A program made the position numbers and the translations under genes. Shown in pieces: positions 51,603-61,208 of a stretch of DNA of 64,000 bases. Source of the stretch: Mycolicibacterium anyangense (GTDB taxonomy: Bacteria; Actinomycetota; Actinomycetes; Mycobacteriales; Mycobacteriaceae). The notes beneath the pieces were generated by a model. That model ran no database searches, was not told the DNA's origin, and saw nothing but the letters and a program-made list of their open reading frames with translations. The DNA lies in assembly GCF_010731855.1 (NCBI RefSeq), contig NZ_AP022620.1, forward strand, positions 3,038,001 through 3,102,000, given 5' to 3'. Position 1 is the stretch's first letter. Each line of letters begins with the position of its first letter.

Positions 51603-53594
51603 GTGATTACACGCGTGCTTGTCGCCAATCGGGGCGAGATCGCCCGCCGGGTGTTCGCCACCTGCCGCCGGCTCGGCATCGCCACCGTCGCCGTCTACAC
51701 CGACCCCGATGCGCACTCCCCGCACGTCGGTGAGGCCGACACCCGGGTCCGGCTCGACGGGGTGAGCGGCTACCTCGATGCCGCACAGCTGATCGCCGCG
51801 GCCACCGCCTCCGGCGCCGACGCGGTGCATCCCGGCTACGGATTCCTCTCGGAGAACGCCGATTTCGCGGCCGCAGTCGTCGCCGCGGGGTTGACCTGGA
51901 TCGGTCCGCCGGTGGCGGCCGTGCAGGCCATGGGTTCCAAGATCGAGGCCAAGAAGATGATGGCTGCCGCCGGAGTGCCGGTGCTGGCCGAACTCGATCC
52001 CGATACCGTCACCGAAACCCAGCTGCCGGTCCTGATCAAGGCGTCGGCCGGCGGGGGCGGCCGCGGGATGCGGGTGGTGACCGCACTGGCCGACCTGCCC
52101 GTCCAGGTGGCCGCCGCGCAGCGAGAAGCCCAGTCGGCCTTTGGCGATCCGACCGTCTTCTGCGAGCGCTACCTGCCCACCGGTCACCATGTCGAGGTGC
52201 AGGTGATGGCCGACCAGCACGGCACCGTATGGGCGGTCGGCGAGCGGGAATGCTCGATCCAGCGCCGTCACCAGAAGATCATCGAAGAGGCACCGTCACC
52301 GCTGGTGCAGCGGGTCCCCGGGATGCGCGAGCGCCTGTTCGAGGCGGCCCGGCTGGCCGCGGGCGCGATCGGCTACACCGGCGCAGGCACCGTCGAGTTC
52401 CTGGCCGACGACTCACCAGATCGGGCTGGCGAGTTCTTCTTCCTGGAGATGAACACCCGGCTGCAGGTCGAGCATCCGGTCACCGAACTCACCACCGGGA
52501 CCGACCTGGTGGAATTGCAGCTGCTGGCCGCCGACGGCGAGCCGCTGCCCGGCCAGCCACCGACCGCCCGGGGGCATTCGATCGAGGCGCGCATCTACGC
52601 CGAGGACCCGGCGCAGAACTGGCAGCCGCAGGCCGGTCCGATCCATCATGTCGAAGTGCCCGGTGTAGCAACACAATTCGGCCGCATCCACGGTACCGGT
52701 GTGCGGCTCGACTCGGGCGTGGTCGACGGCACCACCGTGTCGATCCACTACGACCCGATGCTGGCCAAGGTCATCTCGTATGCCCCGACCCGGGCCCGCG
52801 CGGCGCACATCCTGGCCGACGCACTGGCCCGTACCCGGCTGCACGGCGTCCGTACCAACCGCGACCTGCTGGTGAACGTATTGCGGCACAGCGCCTTCCT
52901 GGCCGGCGCCACCGACACCGCGTTCTTCGACACCCACGGTCTGGCAGAGCTGGCACGGCCGCTGGCCGATCACCGGGCCGTCCGGTGGTCGGCTGTCGCC
53001 GCCGCCCTAGCCGACGCCGCGCACAACCGCGCCACCGCGCGCGTACTAGCCGGGATCCCCAGCGGCTGGCGCAATCTGGTCTCCGGAGACCAGCACAAGA
53101 GCTACCGCGGTACCGGCGGCGACGAGTTCCACGTGACCTACCGGTTCACCCGCGACGGTGTGCTGCTGCCCGAGGACGAGGACCTGCGCGTTCTCTCGGT
53201 CGCCCCGGACGAGGTGGTGCTGGCTGACGCCCACGGTGTGGCCACCGCACTGCGGGTGAGCAGCTACGGCGCCGACGTGTACGTCGACTCACCGCTGGGC
53301 GCGGTCACCTTCGCCGCGGTCCCACGATTTCCTGAGCCAGGTTCCGTGGTCGCCAAGGGCTCACTACTGGCACCCATGCCCGGCTCGGTGATCCGGCTGG
53401 GCGCGAGCCTGGGCGACACCGTGACACTCGGCCAGCCGCTGGTGTGGCTGGAGGCGATGAAGATGGAACACACCATCAGCGCTCCAGCCGACGGCGTCCT
53501 CACCCAGCTCGATGTCACCGTCGGCCAACAGGTCGACGTGGGAACTGTTCTGGCCCGGGTCCAGAGCCCGGTATCCGACGAAGGAGAAGCATGA
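51603..53594 (+). CDS. accA2: acyl-CoA carboxylase alpha subunit (AccA2-like biotin carboxylase/BCCP)
   Basis: 663-residue biotin carboxylase with fused BCCP. The order is N-terminal domain (LVANRGEIARRVF), ATP-grasp (GGGGRGMRVV, EREC-SIQRRHQK, EMNTRLQVEHPVTE), a linker BT domain and a C-terminal biotinyl domain with the attachment Lys in EAMKMEH. It carboxylates biotin with ATP and bicarbonate for AccD2. GTG 51603 is the first start in frame before VLVANRGE. The stop overlaps fadE12 by ATGA. It is the Rv0973c equivalent. Confidence 0.94.
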   Translation: MITRVLVANRGEIARRVFATCRRLGIATVAVYTDPDAHSPHVGEADTRVRLDGVSGYLDAAQLIAAATASGADAVHPGYGFLSENADFAAAVVAAGLTWIGPPVAAVQAMGSKIEAKKMMAAAGVPVLAELDPDTVTETQLPVLIKASAGGGGRGMRVVTALADLPVQVAAAQREAQSAFGDPTVFCERYLPTGHHVEVQVMADQHGTVWAVGERECSIQRRHQKIIEEAPSPLVQRVPGMRERLFEAARLAAGAIGYTGAGTVEFLADDSPDRAGEFFFLEMNTRLQVEHPVTELTTGTDLVELQLLAADGEPLPGQPPTARGHSIEARIYAEDPAQNWQPQAGPIHHVEVPGVATQFGRIHGTGVRLDSGVVDGTTVSIHYDPMLAKVISYAPTRARAAHILADALARTRLHGVRTNRDLLVNVLRHSAFLAGATDTAFFDTHGLAELARPLADHRAVRWSAVAAALADAAHNRATARVLAGIPSGWRNLVSGDQHKSYRGTGGDEFHVTYRFTRDGVLLPEDEDLRVLSVAPDEVVLADAHGVATALRVSSYGADVYVDSPLGAVTFAAVPRFPEPGSVVAKGSLLAPMPGSVIRLGASLGDTVTLGQPLVWLEAMKMEHTISAPADGVLTQLDVTVGQQVDVGTVLARVQSPVSDEGEA

Positions 53595-54757
53595 CCGACA
53601 CCAGCTTCATCGAAAGCGACGAGCGCCAGGCGCTGCGCAAGGCCGTCGCCGCACTCGGGGCGAACTACGGCGCCGACTACTACCTGGAGCGCGCCCGGGC
53701 CGGCGGCCACACCGACGAATTGTGGCGGGAGGCAGGCCAACTCGGCTTCATCGGGGTAAACCTGCCCGAGGAGTACGGTGGCGGCGGCGCAGGCATGTAC
53801 GAGTTGTCGCTGGTGATGGAGGAACTCTCGGCGGCGGGCTGCCCGCTGCTGATGATGGTGGTCTCCCCTGCGATCAACGGCACCATCATCGCCAAGTTCG
53901 GCACCGACGAACAGAAGAAGCGCTGGGTGCCGGGGATCGCCGACGGCTCGATCACCATGGCATTCGCCATCACCGAGCCCGACGCCGGGTCCAACTCGCA
54001 CCGCATCACCACCACCGCCCGCCGCGACGGCAGCGACTGGATTCTGTCCGGTCAGAAGGTGTGGATCTCCGGGGTGGATCAGGCCCAGGCGCTACTGATC
54101 GTCGGCCGCACCGAAGAAGCGAAAACCGGCAACCTGCGGCCCGCGCTGTTCGTCGTCCCGACCGACACACCGGGCCTGAGCTACACCAGGATCCCGATGG
54201 AATTGGTCATGCCGGAAAGCCAGTTCCAGGTGTTCCTCGACGAGGTGCGCCTGCCCGCCGACGCCCTGGTCGGATCCGAGGACGCGGCGATCGCGCAGTT
54301 GTTCGCCGGGCTGAACCCGGAGCGGATCATGGGAGCGGCCAGCGCGGTCGGCATGGGCCGGCTGGCATTGACCAAGGCAGCCGACTACGTCAAGACACGG
54401 CAGGTGTGGAAGACCCCGATCGGCGCGCACCAGGGCATCGCACATCCGTTGGCGCAGGCCCACATCGAACTCGAACTGGCCAGGCTGATGATGCAGAAGG
54501 CCGCCACGCTGTACGACGCGGGGGACGACGCCGGAGCCGCCGAAGCCGCGAACATGGCGAAGTACGCCGCCGGCGAGTCGTCCACCCGCGCTGTGGACCA
54601 GGCCGTCCAGTCCCACGGCGGTAACGGCCTGAGCCAGGAGTACGGAATCGCCGCGATGCTCACCGCATCCCGGCTGTCGCGCATCGCGCCGGTCAGCCGC
54701 GAGATGATCCTCAACTTCGTCGCGCAGACCTCGCTGGGCCTGCCGCGGTCGTACTGA
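53591..54757 (+). CDS. fadE12: acyl-CoA dehydrogenase (FadE12-like)
   Basis: 388-residue acyl-CoA dehydrogenase. It has the FAD strand ITEPDAGSNSHRITTTARR, the VWISGVDQA loop and the C-terminal QSHGGNGLSQEYGIAAML. ATG 53591 has AAGGAG upstream and overlaps the accA2 stop. Two dehydrogenases (FadE13 and FadE12) in one operon suggest successive or alternative oxidation of a branched acyl-CoA. Confidence 0.92.
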   Translation: MTDTSFIESDERQALRKAVAALGANYGADYYLERARAGGHTDELWREAGQLGFIGVNLPEEYGGGGAGMYELSLVMEELSAAGCPLLMMVVSPAINGTIIAKFGTDEQKKRWVPGIADGSITMAFAITEPDAGSNSHRITTTARRDGSDWILSGQKVWISGVDQAQALLIVGRTEEAKTGNLRPALFVVPTDTPGLSYTRIPMELVMPESQFQVFLDEVRLPADALVGSEDAAIAQLFAGLNPERIMGAASAVGMGRLALTKAADYVKTRQVWKTPIGAHQGIAHPLAQAHIELELARLMMQKAATLYDAGDDAGAAEAANMAKYAAGESSTRAVDQAVQSHGGNGLSQEYGIAAMLTASRLSRIAPVSREMILNFVAQTSLGLPRSY

Positions 54758-54782
54758 GAGCGGCGGGCAGGAGCGCAGCGAC

Positions 54783-55562
54783 ATGGGGACTGAGAGGGAC
54801 AGGCTGGTCTCGTATGCGGTGGACGGACACGTCGCCCGGCTGACCCTGGACTCCCCGCATAACCGCAACGCACTGTCGACGCGCCTGGTCGAGCAGCTGC
54901 ACGACGGGCTGCGCCGAGCCGCCGACGACCCCGCGGTGCGGGTGGTGGTGCTCGGCCACACCGGCGGGACGTTCTGCGCCGGCGCCGACCTCAGTGAGGC
55001 CTCCGGCGGCGACCCGGTCGAGACCACCGCGGCGCGGGCGCGCGAATTGGCCGACGTGCTGCGGGCGATCGTCGCGTCGCCACGACCGGTGGTGGCCGCC
55101 GTCGACGGGCACGTCCGCGCCGGTGGCATGGGCTTGGTCGGGGCGTGCGACCTGGCCGTCGCCGGCCCGCGCAGCACGTTCGCCCTCACCGAGGCGCGGA
55201 TCGGGGTGGCCCCGGCGATCATCTCGCTGACCCTGCTGCCGAAGTTGTCGGCCCGGGCGGCTGCCCGCTACTACCTCACCGGCGAGACGTTCAGCTCCGC
55301 GCAGGCCGCTGCGATCGGACTCATCACCGTGGCCGCCGACGATGTGGCGGCCACGGTGGCCGAGTTGGCCGCGGAGCTGGTCAAGGGTTCACCCCAGGGA
55401 CTGGCGGCGTCAAAGGCGTTGACCACCGCGGAGGTCCTGGCCGGTTTCGACCGGGACGCTGAGCGGTTGGCAACCGAATCGGCGCGGTTGTTCGTCTCTG
55501 AGGAAGCCCGGGAGGGGATGCTGGCGTTCCTGCAGAAGCGCCCACCCAGCTGGCTGCAATAG
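54783..55562 (+). CDS. echA7: enoyl-CoA hydratase/isomerase (EchA7-like)
   Basis: 259-residue crotonase-fold enzyme, the Rv0971c equivalent. The oxyanion-hole loops GGTFCAGADLSE and HVRAGGMGLVGACDL are present, and EARIGVAP follows. It hydrates an enoyl-CoA or opens a carboxylated enoyl-CoA (3-methylglutaconyl-type). It follows fadE12 by 25 bases and closes the six-gene operon. Confidence 0.92.
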   Translation: MGTERDRLVSYAVDGHVARLTLDSPHNRNALSTRLVEQLHDGLRRAADDPAVRVVVLGHTGGTFCAGADLSEASGGDPVETTAARARELADVLRAIVASPRPVVAAVDGHVRAGGMGLVGACDLAVAGPRSTFALTEARIGVAPAIISLTLLPKLSARAAARYYLTGETFSSAQAAAIGLITVAADDVAATVAELAAELVKGSPQGLAASKALTTAEVLAGFDRDAERLATESARLFVSEEAREGMLAFLQKRPPSWLQ

Positions 55563-55628
55563 AACGCTCATGTGACAGATCAGCGAACACTATTGCGGTT
55601 GCGAGGCAGAGCCGTACCCTCGTATGCG

Positions 55629-56219
55629 ATGAGCAACTTGACTCCCCGGGACGCGTCGATGCGGGTCGCCGATGCCGACCGCATCCAGGTCGCACAGTTG
55701 CTCGGCGAAGCGGCCGCTCAAGGTCGGCTCGACGTCAGCGAGTACGAGCGCCGACTGTCCGCGGCGTATGCCGCCACCACGTACGAGGAACTCGAACGGC
55801 TCACCGATGATCTGCCCGGTGCTCCGGAGACCCCACGCCGGCGCGGCTCTGGCAGGCCTGCGCCGTCGACGCTGCTGCTGGCCATCCTCAGCGGATTCGA
55901 GCGGCGCGGCCGCTGGAACGTACCGGGCCGGATGACCACGTTCACCCTGTTCGGTGGCGGCGTCGTCGATCTGCGCTACGCCGACTTCACCTCGACCGAT
56001 GTCGAGATCCACGCATACTCGATCATGGGTGGCCAGACGATCCTGCTGCCGCCGGAGGTCAATGTCGAGGTCCACGGTGTCGCGGTGATGGGCGGGTTCG
56101 ACCACGCCGTCGATGGTCAGGGCACACCCGGGGCCCCCACGGTCACCATCCGCGGCTTCTCGCTGTGGGGCGGGGTCAGCATCAAACGCAAGAACCGCAA
56201 GAGCGGCCCGACGGCTTAA
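55629..56219 (+). CDS. DUF1707 protein with cell-wall-active-response C-terminus (Rv0966c-like)
   Basis: 196-residue protein. The N-terminal DUF1707 domain (MRVADADRIQVAQLLGEAAAQGRLDVSEYERRL cut to its pattern of a short SHOCT-like helix pair) binds partners. The C-terminus (YSIMGGQTILLPPEVNVEVHGVAVMGGFDH) is the beta-helical repeat of LiaF/YvqF-type proteins that sense envelope stress. M. tuberculosis has Rv0966c with the same layout. ATG 55629 (MSNLTPRDASMRV) is chosen. An in-frame GTG 55572 adds 19 residues without family sequence. A terminator follows. Confidence 0.83.
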   Translation: MSNLTPRDASMRVADADRIQVAQLLGEAAAQGRLDVSEYERRLSAAYAATTYEELERLTDDLPGAPETPRRRGSGRPAPSTLLLAILSGFERRGRWNVPGRMTTFTLFGGGVVDLRYADFTSTDVEIHAYSIMGGQTILLPPEVNVEVHGVAVMGGFDHAVDGQGTPGAPTVTIRGFSLWGGVSIKRKNRKSGPTA

Positions 56220-56226
56220 CCCGCAC

Positions 56227-56268
56227 AACAACATCGGCCCCTTCCGAGTGGAAGGGGCCGATGTTGTT
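56227..56268. terminator. bidirectional hairpin terminator
   Basis: A perfect 19-bp stem (AACAACATCGGCCCCTTCC with GGAAGGGGCCGATGTTGTT) closes a four-base loop GAGT. It sits between the convergent DUF1707 gene (stop 56219) and the secreted protein (stop 56280) and can stop both transcripts. Confidence 0.88.
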
Positions 56269-56279
56269 CATGGCTGTGA

Positions 56280-57467
56280 TCAGCCCTTGGCGCTGCCGCC
56301 CGACGCGCCGGAGCCGCCGCTACCGGCGTCGCTCGACGAGCCGGAGTCCGACTTGTCAGCCTTCTTGCCCGAGATCGCATCGGAGATCTTCTGGCCGATC
56401 TTGGCCAGCGGGTTCTCCGACTTGGCGGTCTTCGGAGCCTTGACGGTCGGGGTCGCCTTGGGCAGGGTGCCGGTGCTGGCATCCGTGCTGTCGGCCGAGG
56501 TGGTTTCGGTCGACTTGGTGTCGGTCGAGGTGGTGTCGGTGGAGGGGGCCGACTCGGTGCTGGCGGCCGGGGTGACGGTCGCGTCGCTCGAGGTGGTGAC
56601 CACGGTGTCCTTCTTGAAGCCACCGGTAGCCTTCGGAGCGGCCTCAGTGGTGGTGGTGGTGTCGGCCGCGGTGGTGGTGTCCGCCGGCTTGGTCTCACCG
56701 GTGGTGGCGGTCTCCGTGGTGGCCGCCAGCGTCGCGGTCTTGGCAGCGGCCGCCGCCGAAGAGTTGGCGTTGGCGTTGGCCGACGGCAGCGCGTCGCTGA
56801 TCGAGGTGACGATGTAGCTCAGCACTGCGGACAAGCCGGGAGTTCCGTAGTTGAATTTGCCGTCCGGGGTCTGGCCGTAGAAGAACAGGCCGGCCAGGAT
56901 GCCGCCACCGATGGTGATCGGGCCGAGCGTGATCTTGGGCAGCGCCTGAGCCGCCGAGTACAGCAGGGCGTTGACGGTGCTGGTCACGCCGTACTTGAAG
57001 ACGGTGTCGGCGACCAGGGCGGGAACCGAGCCCTCACCGAAGATCTGGTTGACGGCCACGTCGATGACCGCCGGAACGCCGCCGGCCTCGAAGAAGTAGT
57101 TGTCCAGGGTCAGGCCGCTGCTGCCCTCCGAGCTGGTGCAGGTGTTGGAGGTGGCGCAGTCGATGATGTAGTAGGCGACACCGGACAGTCCGCTGACGTA
57201 GATCGGCGAGCTGGTCTGGTAATACGGCGTGTTCTCGTTGAGGAACCCGCCCCAGCCGAACCAGAAGGCGTCGTTGATGCCCTGCGTGGTGATCTCGCTG
57301 ATCGAGGTCAGCTCGTACTTCGCGGTCGACAACGCGAGCGGGGCGAGTGAGGACGATGCCACCGTGACATCGCTGGTAGGAACGACTGCCGGCACAGCGG
57401 CGACAACGGCAGCAGCGCTGGCGAGCGCGACTCCTGTCATGACGATTGGCCGAGTTCGTGACGCCAT
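56280..57467 (-). CDS. secreted Thr/Ser/Ala-rich protein
   Basis: 395-residue exported protein. The signal peptide (TGVALASAAAVVAAVPA) is followed by a 190-residue domain with hydrophobic or amphipathic helices and one disulfide candidate (DCATSNTCTSSE). Next comes a long Thr/Ala/Ser tail (about 180 residues) with basic clusters and the end SGASGGSAKG. The N-domain (ELTSISEITTQGINDAFWFGWGGFL) is a mycobacterial exported type I cannot name. The tail resembles those at 11279 and 20268. The upstream 374 bases (57468-57841) hold no other gene. Confidence 0.72.
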   Translation of the reverse strand: MASRTRPIVMTGVALASAAAVVAAVPAVVPTSDVTVASSSLAPLALSTAKYELTSISEITTQGINDAFWFGWGGFLNENTPYYQTSSPIYVSGLSGVAYYIIDCATSNTCTSSEGSSGLTLDNYFFEAGGVPAVIDVAVNQIFGEGSVPALVADTVFKYGVTSTVNALLYSAAQALPKITLGPITIGGGILAGLFFYGQTPDGKFNYGTPGLSAVLSYIVTSISDALPSANANANSSAAAAAKTATLAATTETATTGETKPADTTTAADTTTTTEAAPKATGGFKKDTVVTTSSDATVTPAASTESAPSTDTTSTDTKSTETTSADSTDASTGTLPKATPTVKAPKTAKSENPLAKIGQKISDAISGKKADKSDSGSSSDAGSGGSGASGGSAKG

Positions 57468-57841
57468 TGCTGATTCCCCTTGCTGGTGCGGGTTCGCCCA
57501 GGTTGTGACGAACTCGATGCTTTGCTGATACGAATCTTAGAAGATCCTGATGAATACTAAGGGGCTGTTTGCCGTCTAGCAAGCGGTACGAGGGAAATCG
57601 GCAGCCAGCAAGTTTCTCAATCGTCACAGCTCTTACATAGCTTCGGCACTCTGCGCGTTGCCGGGCGCTCCGACTGGTACCGTCCGTCGACCAGCGCCTA
57701 GCACGTGTTCGCTAACATTGCACGCCGTAGAACGATGGCGTTAATAACCCTGTTGTTTGCCACGCTCTCAGGTGTCAATATTGCGCCGGCGAAACACGGT
57801 GAAACATTCCCAGTGTTTGCTGCGCGGTATTGGCCGGCGGT
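57468..57841. other. non-coding gap between the secreted protein and the VWA gene
   Basis: 374 bases, AT-richer than the surroundings near 57700-57800, likely containing the promoter of the gene at 57467. I see no clear inverted repeat, tRNA or small gene. One plus-strand open frame (57757-57954) runs into the VWA gene and is not a gene. Confidence 0.5.
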
Positions 57842-59833
57842 TCAGCGCCGACGTCTACGCGACCGAAGATAATCGCCGACGACGGCGGCACCCAGTCCGT
57901 CGAGATCCGGCTCCACCACCCTGCCCTCGACCCGGCGAGCAACCTGATCGATGAATCGCGCCAGCCCCGGATCGTCCCCCAGCCGGAAGATCGTCACCTG
58001 GGCGCCGAGGCGGGCCACCTCGTCGAAGCCGCGGACGGTGTGGGCGATGGTCCGCGGGTGCGGCGGGTAATCAAAAAACACCGACGAGCCGCGGCCGTCG
58101 AAGTCTTCGAGGTGGGCGGTGGGCTCACCGTCGGTGACGACCAGGACTACCGGTTGTGCGTTCGGATGCCTACGCAGATGCCGTACCGCCAGGGCCAGCG
58201 CGTGGTGCAGGTTGGTGCCCTGCTCGTAGACGCCTTCCAGCCCGGTGAGCTCGGCGGCGGTGACGGTCCTGGCGTAGCGGCCGAAGGCGACGATCTGCAA
58301 CGCGTCGGACCGGAACCGGGTGCTCACCAGATGATTCAGGGCCAGCGCGGTCTGCTTCATCGGCAGCCAGCGGTTCTCCATCACCATCGAGAACGAGGTG
58401 TCGACCAGCAGCGCCACCGCCGCCTGGGTGCGGGTCTCGGTCTCGGAGACCTCGACGTCGTCGACGGCGATCCGCAACGGACCTTCCGTATCCTTGGTTC
58501 CGGCCCGCCGCAGCACCGCATTGGTCAGCGTGCGGGTGACGTTCCACGGCTCGGTGTCGCCGAACGCCCACGGACGGGTGGCACCGGTGAGTTCGCCGGC
58601 CGCACCGGCCCGTCGGGTGGCCCGTTCACCGTGTCGACCCGACAGCTGCTGGGCGACATCGCGTAGCGCGGCCTGCCCGAGCTGACGCATGGCCTTCGGC
58701 GACAGCCGCCACTGCCCGTCGGATCCACGGTCCAGGAAGCCCTGGTTCATCAGGGCGCGTTCGAGTTCGGCCAGCGTGCGGGCGTCGATCGCGGCCTGGT
58801 CGCCGAGTTGGCGGGCCAGCGCGTCGAGGTCGACGTCGTCCATGGAGGCCCCGGCATAGCTCTGCGACAGCTGCTCGGCGAGCTGCTCGAGTTCGGCGAT
58901 ATCCGACAGGGCTTGGGCGCCCTCCCCCATCCCGAGCGGGTTGTCGCCGGAGAACTCCGAGGAGCCGTTCCAGTCCTCACCCGGGCGGGCGGCCTGCAAG
59001 TGCGCGTCGAGCCGGTTCAGTGCGTTCATCAACTGCGGCGAGCCGAACGCCTGCTGCGCCAGGGCATCGAGCTCGGCGCGCTGATCCGGGGTCAGGCTGT
59101 TGCGGAACCGCTGCGCCGCCGCGGCCCGCTTGGCCAGCGAGTCCAGCAGTTCCTCGACGTTGCGCGGATTCTCCGGGAAGTACTGGCCGTGCTTGGCCAT
59201 GAAGTTCTCGAAGTCCTCCTGGGAGTCCTCGCCGCGAGAGTGCTTGTCCAGCAGGTCGTTCAGGTCGTCGAGCATCTCGTTGACAGCCTGGCGGTCTTCG
59301 TCGGTGGCGTTCTCCAGGGCCTGCTTCATTCCGGCAAAGCGCTGGTCGAGCATCTCCCGACCCATCAGATCCTTGATCTGCTCGTACTTCTGCCGCGCCT
59401 CGGGGCTGCGCCAGTCGTAGTCGGACAGTTCCTGGACGGCCTTGGCCGGCGACGGGGAGAGCGCCTCGATCTGCAACTCGGAGAACCGGGCGTCGTCGTC
59501 GAGGGCGCGGGCCAACTCCTTGCGTTCGGCCAGCACCGCCTCGTCGAGCAGCTTCTTGATCTCCTGCAGGGTGCCGTCAAGGTTGTTGCGGCTCAACAAC
59601 TCTCGGCGGCGGCGGTTCACCTCGGCGGCCAGCCGGTCGGCACCGCGCATATTGGGCGTGCCGCGGCGCAGCAGCTCGGACAGGGCGCGGCGCGGTGAGG
59701 TGCCCGCCATGACGTCCTGGCCGATCTGCTCGAGCGCCTCACGAAGGTCCACCGGCGGGGCCAGTGGATCGGGTCCTCCGGTATAGGCGGAGTAGCGGGA
59801 ATCGTGCCCGTGTCCCCGATTGGGTTTAGCCAT
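57842..59833 (-). CDS. VWA-domain protein (Rv0959-like) partner of MoxR/magnesium-chelatase-type ATPase
   Basis: 663-residue protein. The N-terminal 430 residues are mostly helical. The C-terminal VWA domain has the metal-ion-dependent adhesion site (DTSFSM, then the conserved Thr and VVTDGEPT). VWA proteins of this kind work with the AAA+ ATPase encoded upstream, here overlapping by 8 bases (ATGGCTAA). M. tuberculosis has the pair as Rv0958 and Rv0959. The client is not known. Chelatase-type metal insertion or complex remodelling is possible. Confidence 0.88.
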   Translation of the reverse strand: MAKPNRGHGHDSRYSAYTGGPDPLAPPVDLREALEQIGQDVMAGTSPRRALSELLRRGTPNMRGADRLAAEVNRRRRELLSRNNLDGTLQEIKKLLDEAVLAERKELARALDDDARFSELQIEALSPSPAKAVQELSDYDWRSPEARQKYEQIKDLMGREMLDQRFAGMKQALENATDEDRQAVNEMLDDLNDLLDKHSRGEDSQEDFENFMAKHGQYFPENPRNVEELLDSLAKRAAAAQRFRNSLTPDQRAELDALAQQAFGSPQLMNALNRLDAHLQAARPGEDWNGSSEFSGDNPLGMGEGAQALSDIAELEQLAEQLSQSYAGASMDDVDLDALARQLGDQAAIDARTLAELERALMNQGFLDRGSDGQWRLSPKAMRQLGQAALRDVAQQLSGRHGERATRRAGAAGELTGATRPWAFGDTEPWNVTRTLTNAVLRRAGTKDTEGPLRIAVDDVEVSETETRTQAAVALLVDTSFSMVMENRWLPMKQTALALNHLVSTRFRSDALQIVAFGRYARTVTAAELTGLEGVYEQGTNLHHALALAVRHLRRHPNAQPVVLVVTDGEPTAHLEDFDGRGSSVFFDYPPHPRTIAHTVRGFDEVARLGAQVTIFRLGDDPGLARFIDQVARRVEGRVVEPDLDGLGAAVVGDYLRSRRRRR

Positions 59834-61208
59834 AGACGGTTTCGCCCTCGCCGGTCACCTTGTCGATGCGCTTGGCCAGATACAGCGCCTCCAGCGCCAA
59901 CTCCAGTGCGGCGGCGCGCTGCCCGTCAGACTGCGCATCGAGCCGATCGGCGATCGCGTCGATGACCGGCAGGTCGGGCAGCGCGGCCAGCACATCCTTG
60001 GCCGAGACCTGTTCACCGGTGGTCACCGCCGATCCACCCTCGACAGCAGCCACCAGCGGCCCGACGTCGATCCCGCCGAGCACCCGCTGGGCGGTGTCGG
60101 CGGTGGCCCGGCGCAGCAGGTGTTCGAGCACCGCCTGTTCGCGGCCTTCCTCACCGGATTCGAATTCGAGCTTGCCGCGCAGCACGTCGACGATCGTGCC
60201 CAGATCGACCACCCGGGCCACCGGCTCGTCCTCACCGAGCACCGCGCCGCGGTGGCGAGCCGAGGCGGCGACGGTCTCGGCGGCCGCGATGGCGAAGCGG
60301 GCCGACACCCCGGAGCGCTGGTCGACGGAGTTGGACTCGCGAAGGTAGCGGGCGAAGCGGGCAATGATCTGCATCAGGTAGATCGGAACCTGTGCGGACA
60401 GGTGCGCTTCCTGGCTGATGACGCCGACTTCGGCGTCCAGTTCGCGCGGATAGTGGGTACGGATCTCGGCGCCGAAGCGGTCCTTGAGCGGGGTGATGAT
60501 GCGGCCGCGATTGGTGTAGTCCTCCGGGTTGGCGCTGGCGACGACCAGCACGTCCAGCGGCAGCCGCAGGGTGTAGCCGCGGACCTGGATGTCGCGCTCC
60601 TCCATCACGTTGAGCATCGAGACCTGGATCCGCTCGGCGAGGTCGGGCAGCTCGTTGACGGCGACGATGCCGCGGTGCGCCCGCGGGATCAGGCCGTAGG
60701 CGATGGTCTCCGGGTCACCGAGGCTGCGGCCCTCGGCCACCTTGATCGGGTCGATGTCGCCGACCAGGTCGGCCACGCTGGTATCCGGGGTGGCCAGCTT
60801 CTCGGTGTACCGCTCGCTGCGGTGCCGCCAGCTGATGGGCAGGTCGTCACCGGACTCCGCAACGCGGCGGATCGACTGCGGCGTGATCGGCGAGTACGGG
60901 TGCTCGCCGAGTTCGGCTCCCTCGATCACCGGGGTCCACTCGTCGAGCAGGTTGGCCAGTGAGCGCAGGATGCGGGTCTTACCCTGGCCGCGTTCACCGA
61001 GCAGGACGAAATCGTGGCCGGCGATCAGGGCCCGCTCCAGCTGCGGGATCACGGTGTCCTCGAAGCCGAAGATGCCTGGCCAGACGTCATCGCCTTCGGC
61101 CAGCGCGGAGAGCAGGTTCTCCCGGAGCTCCTCCTTGACGGTGCGCTCCCGATGCCCGGAGGCACGCAGTTCGCCGAGGGTGCGGGGAAGGTTGTCAGGT
61201 GACGTCAC
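59826..61208 (-). CDS. magnesium-chelatase/MoxR-type AAA+ ATPase (Rv0958-like)
   Basis: 460-residue AAA+ ATPase. It has the Walker A GERGQGKT, a Walker B-like IVAVNELPD (the usual Asp-Glu is Asn-Glu), and sensor 1 VVASANPED followed by RIITPLKDRFGAEI (Arg finger region). It is the motor for the VWA protein downstream, which overlaps its 3' end by 8 bases. The Asn in the Walker B position may slow hydrolysis or reflect the ChlI/BchI-type subfamily. ATG 61208 is taken from the MTSPDNLPRTLGEL start. Confidence 0.88.
   Translation of the reverse strand: MTSPDNLPRTLGELRASGHRERTVKEELRENLLSALAEGDDVWPGIFGFEDTVIPQLERALIAGHDFVLLGERGQGKTRILRSLANLLDEWTPVIEGAELGEHPYSPITPQSIRRVAESGDDLPISWRHRSERYTEKLATPDTSVADLVGDIDPIKVAEGRSLGDPETIAYGLIPRAHRGIVAVNELPDLAERIQVSMLNVMEERDIQVRGYTLRLPLDVLVVASANPEDYTNRGRIITPLKDRFGAEIRTHYPRELDAEVGVISQEAHLSAQVPIYLMQIIARFARYLRESNSVDQRSGVSARFAIAAAETVAASARHRGAVLGEDEPVARVVDLGTIVDVLRGKLEFESGEEGREQAVLEHLLRRATADTAQRVLGGIDVGPLVAAVEGGSAVTTGEQVSAKDVLAALPDLPVIDAIADRLDAQSDGQRAAALELALEALYLAKRIDKVTGEGETVYG

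Noticed and set aside
57757..57954. 65-codon plus-strand frame before the VWA gene
   Set aside because: Arg-rich and overlapping the 3' end of the VWA gene. No ribosome site.
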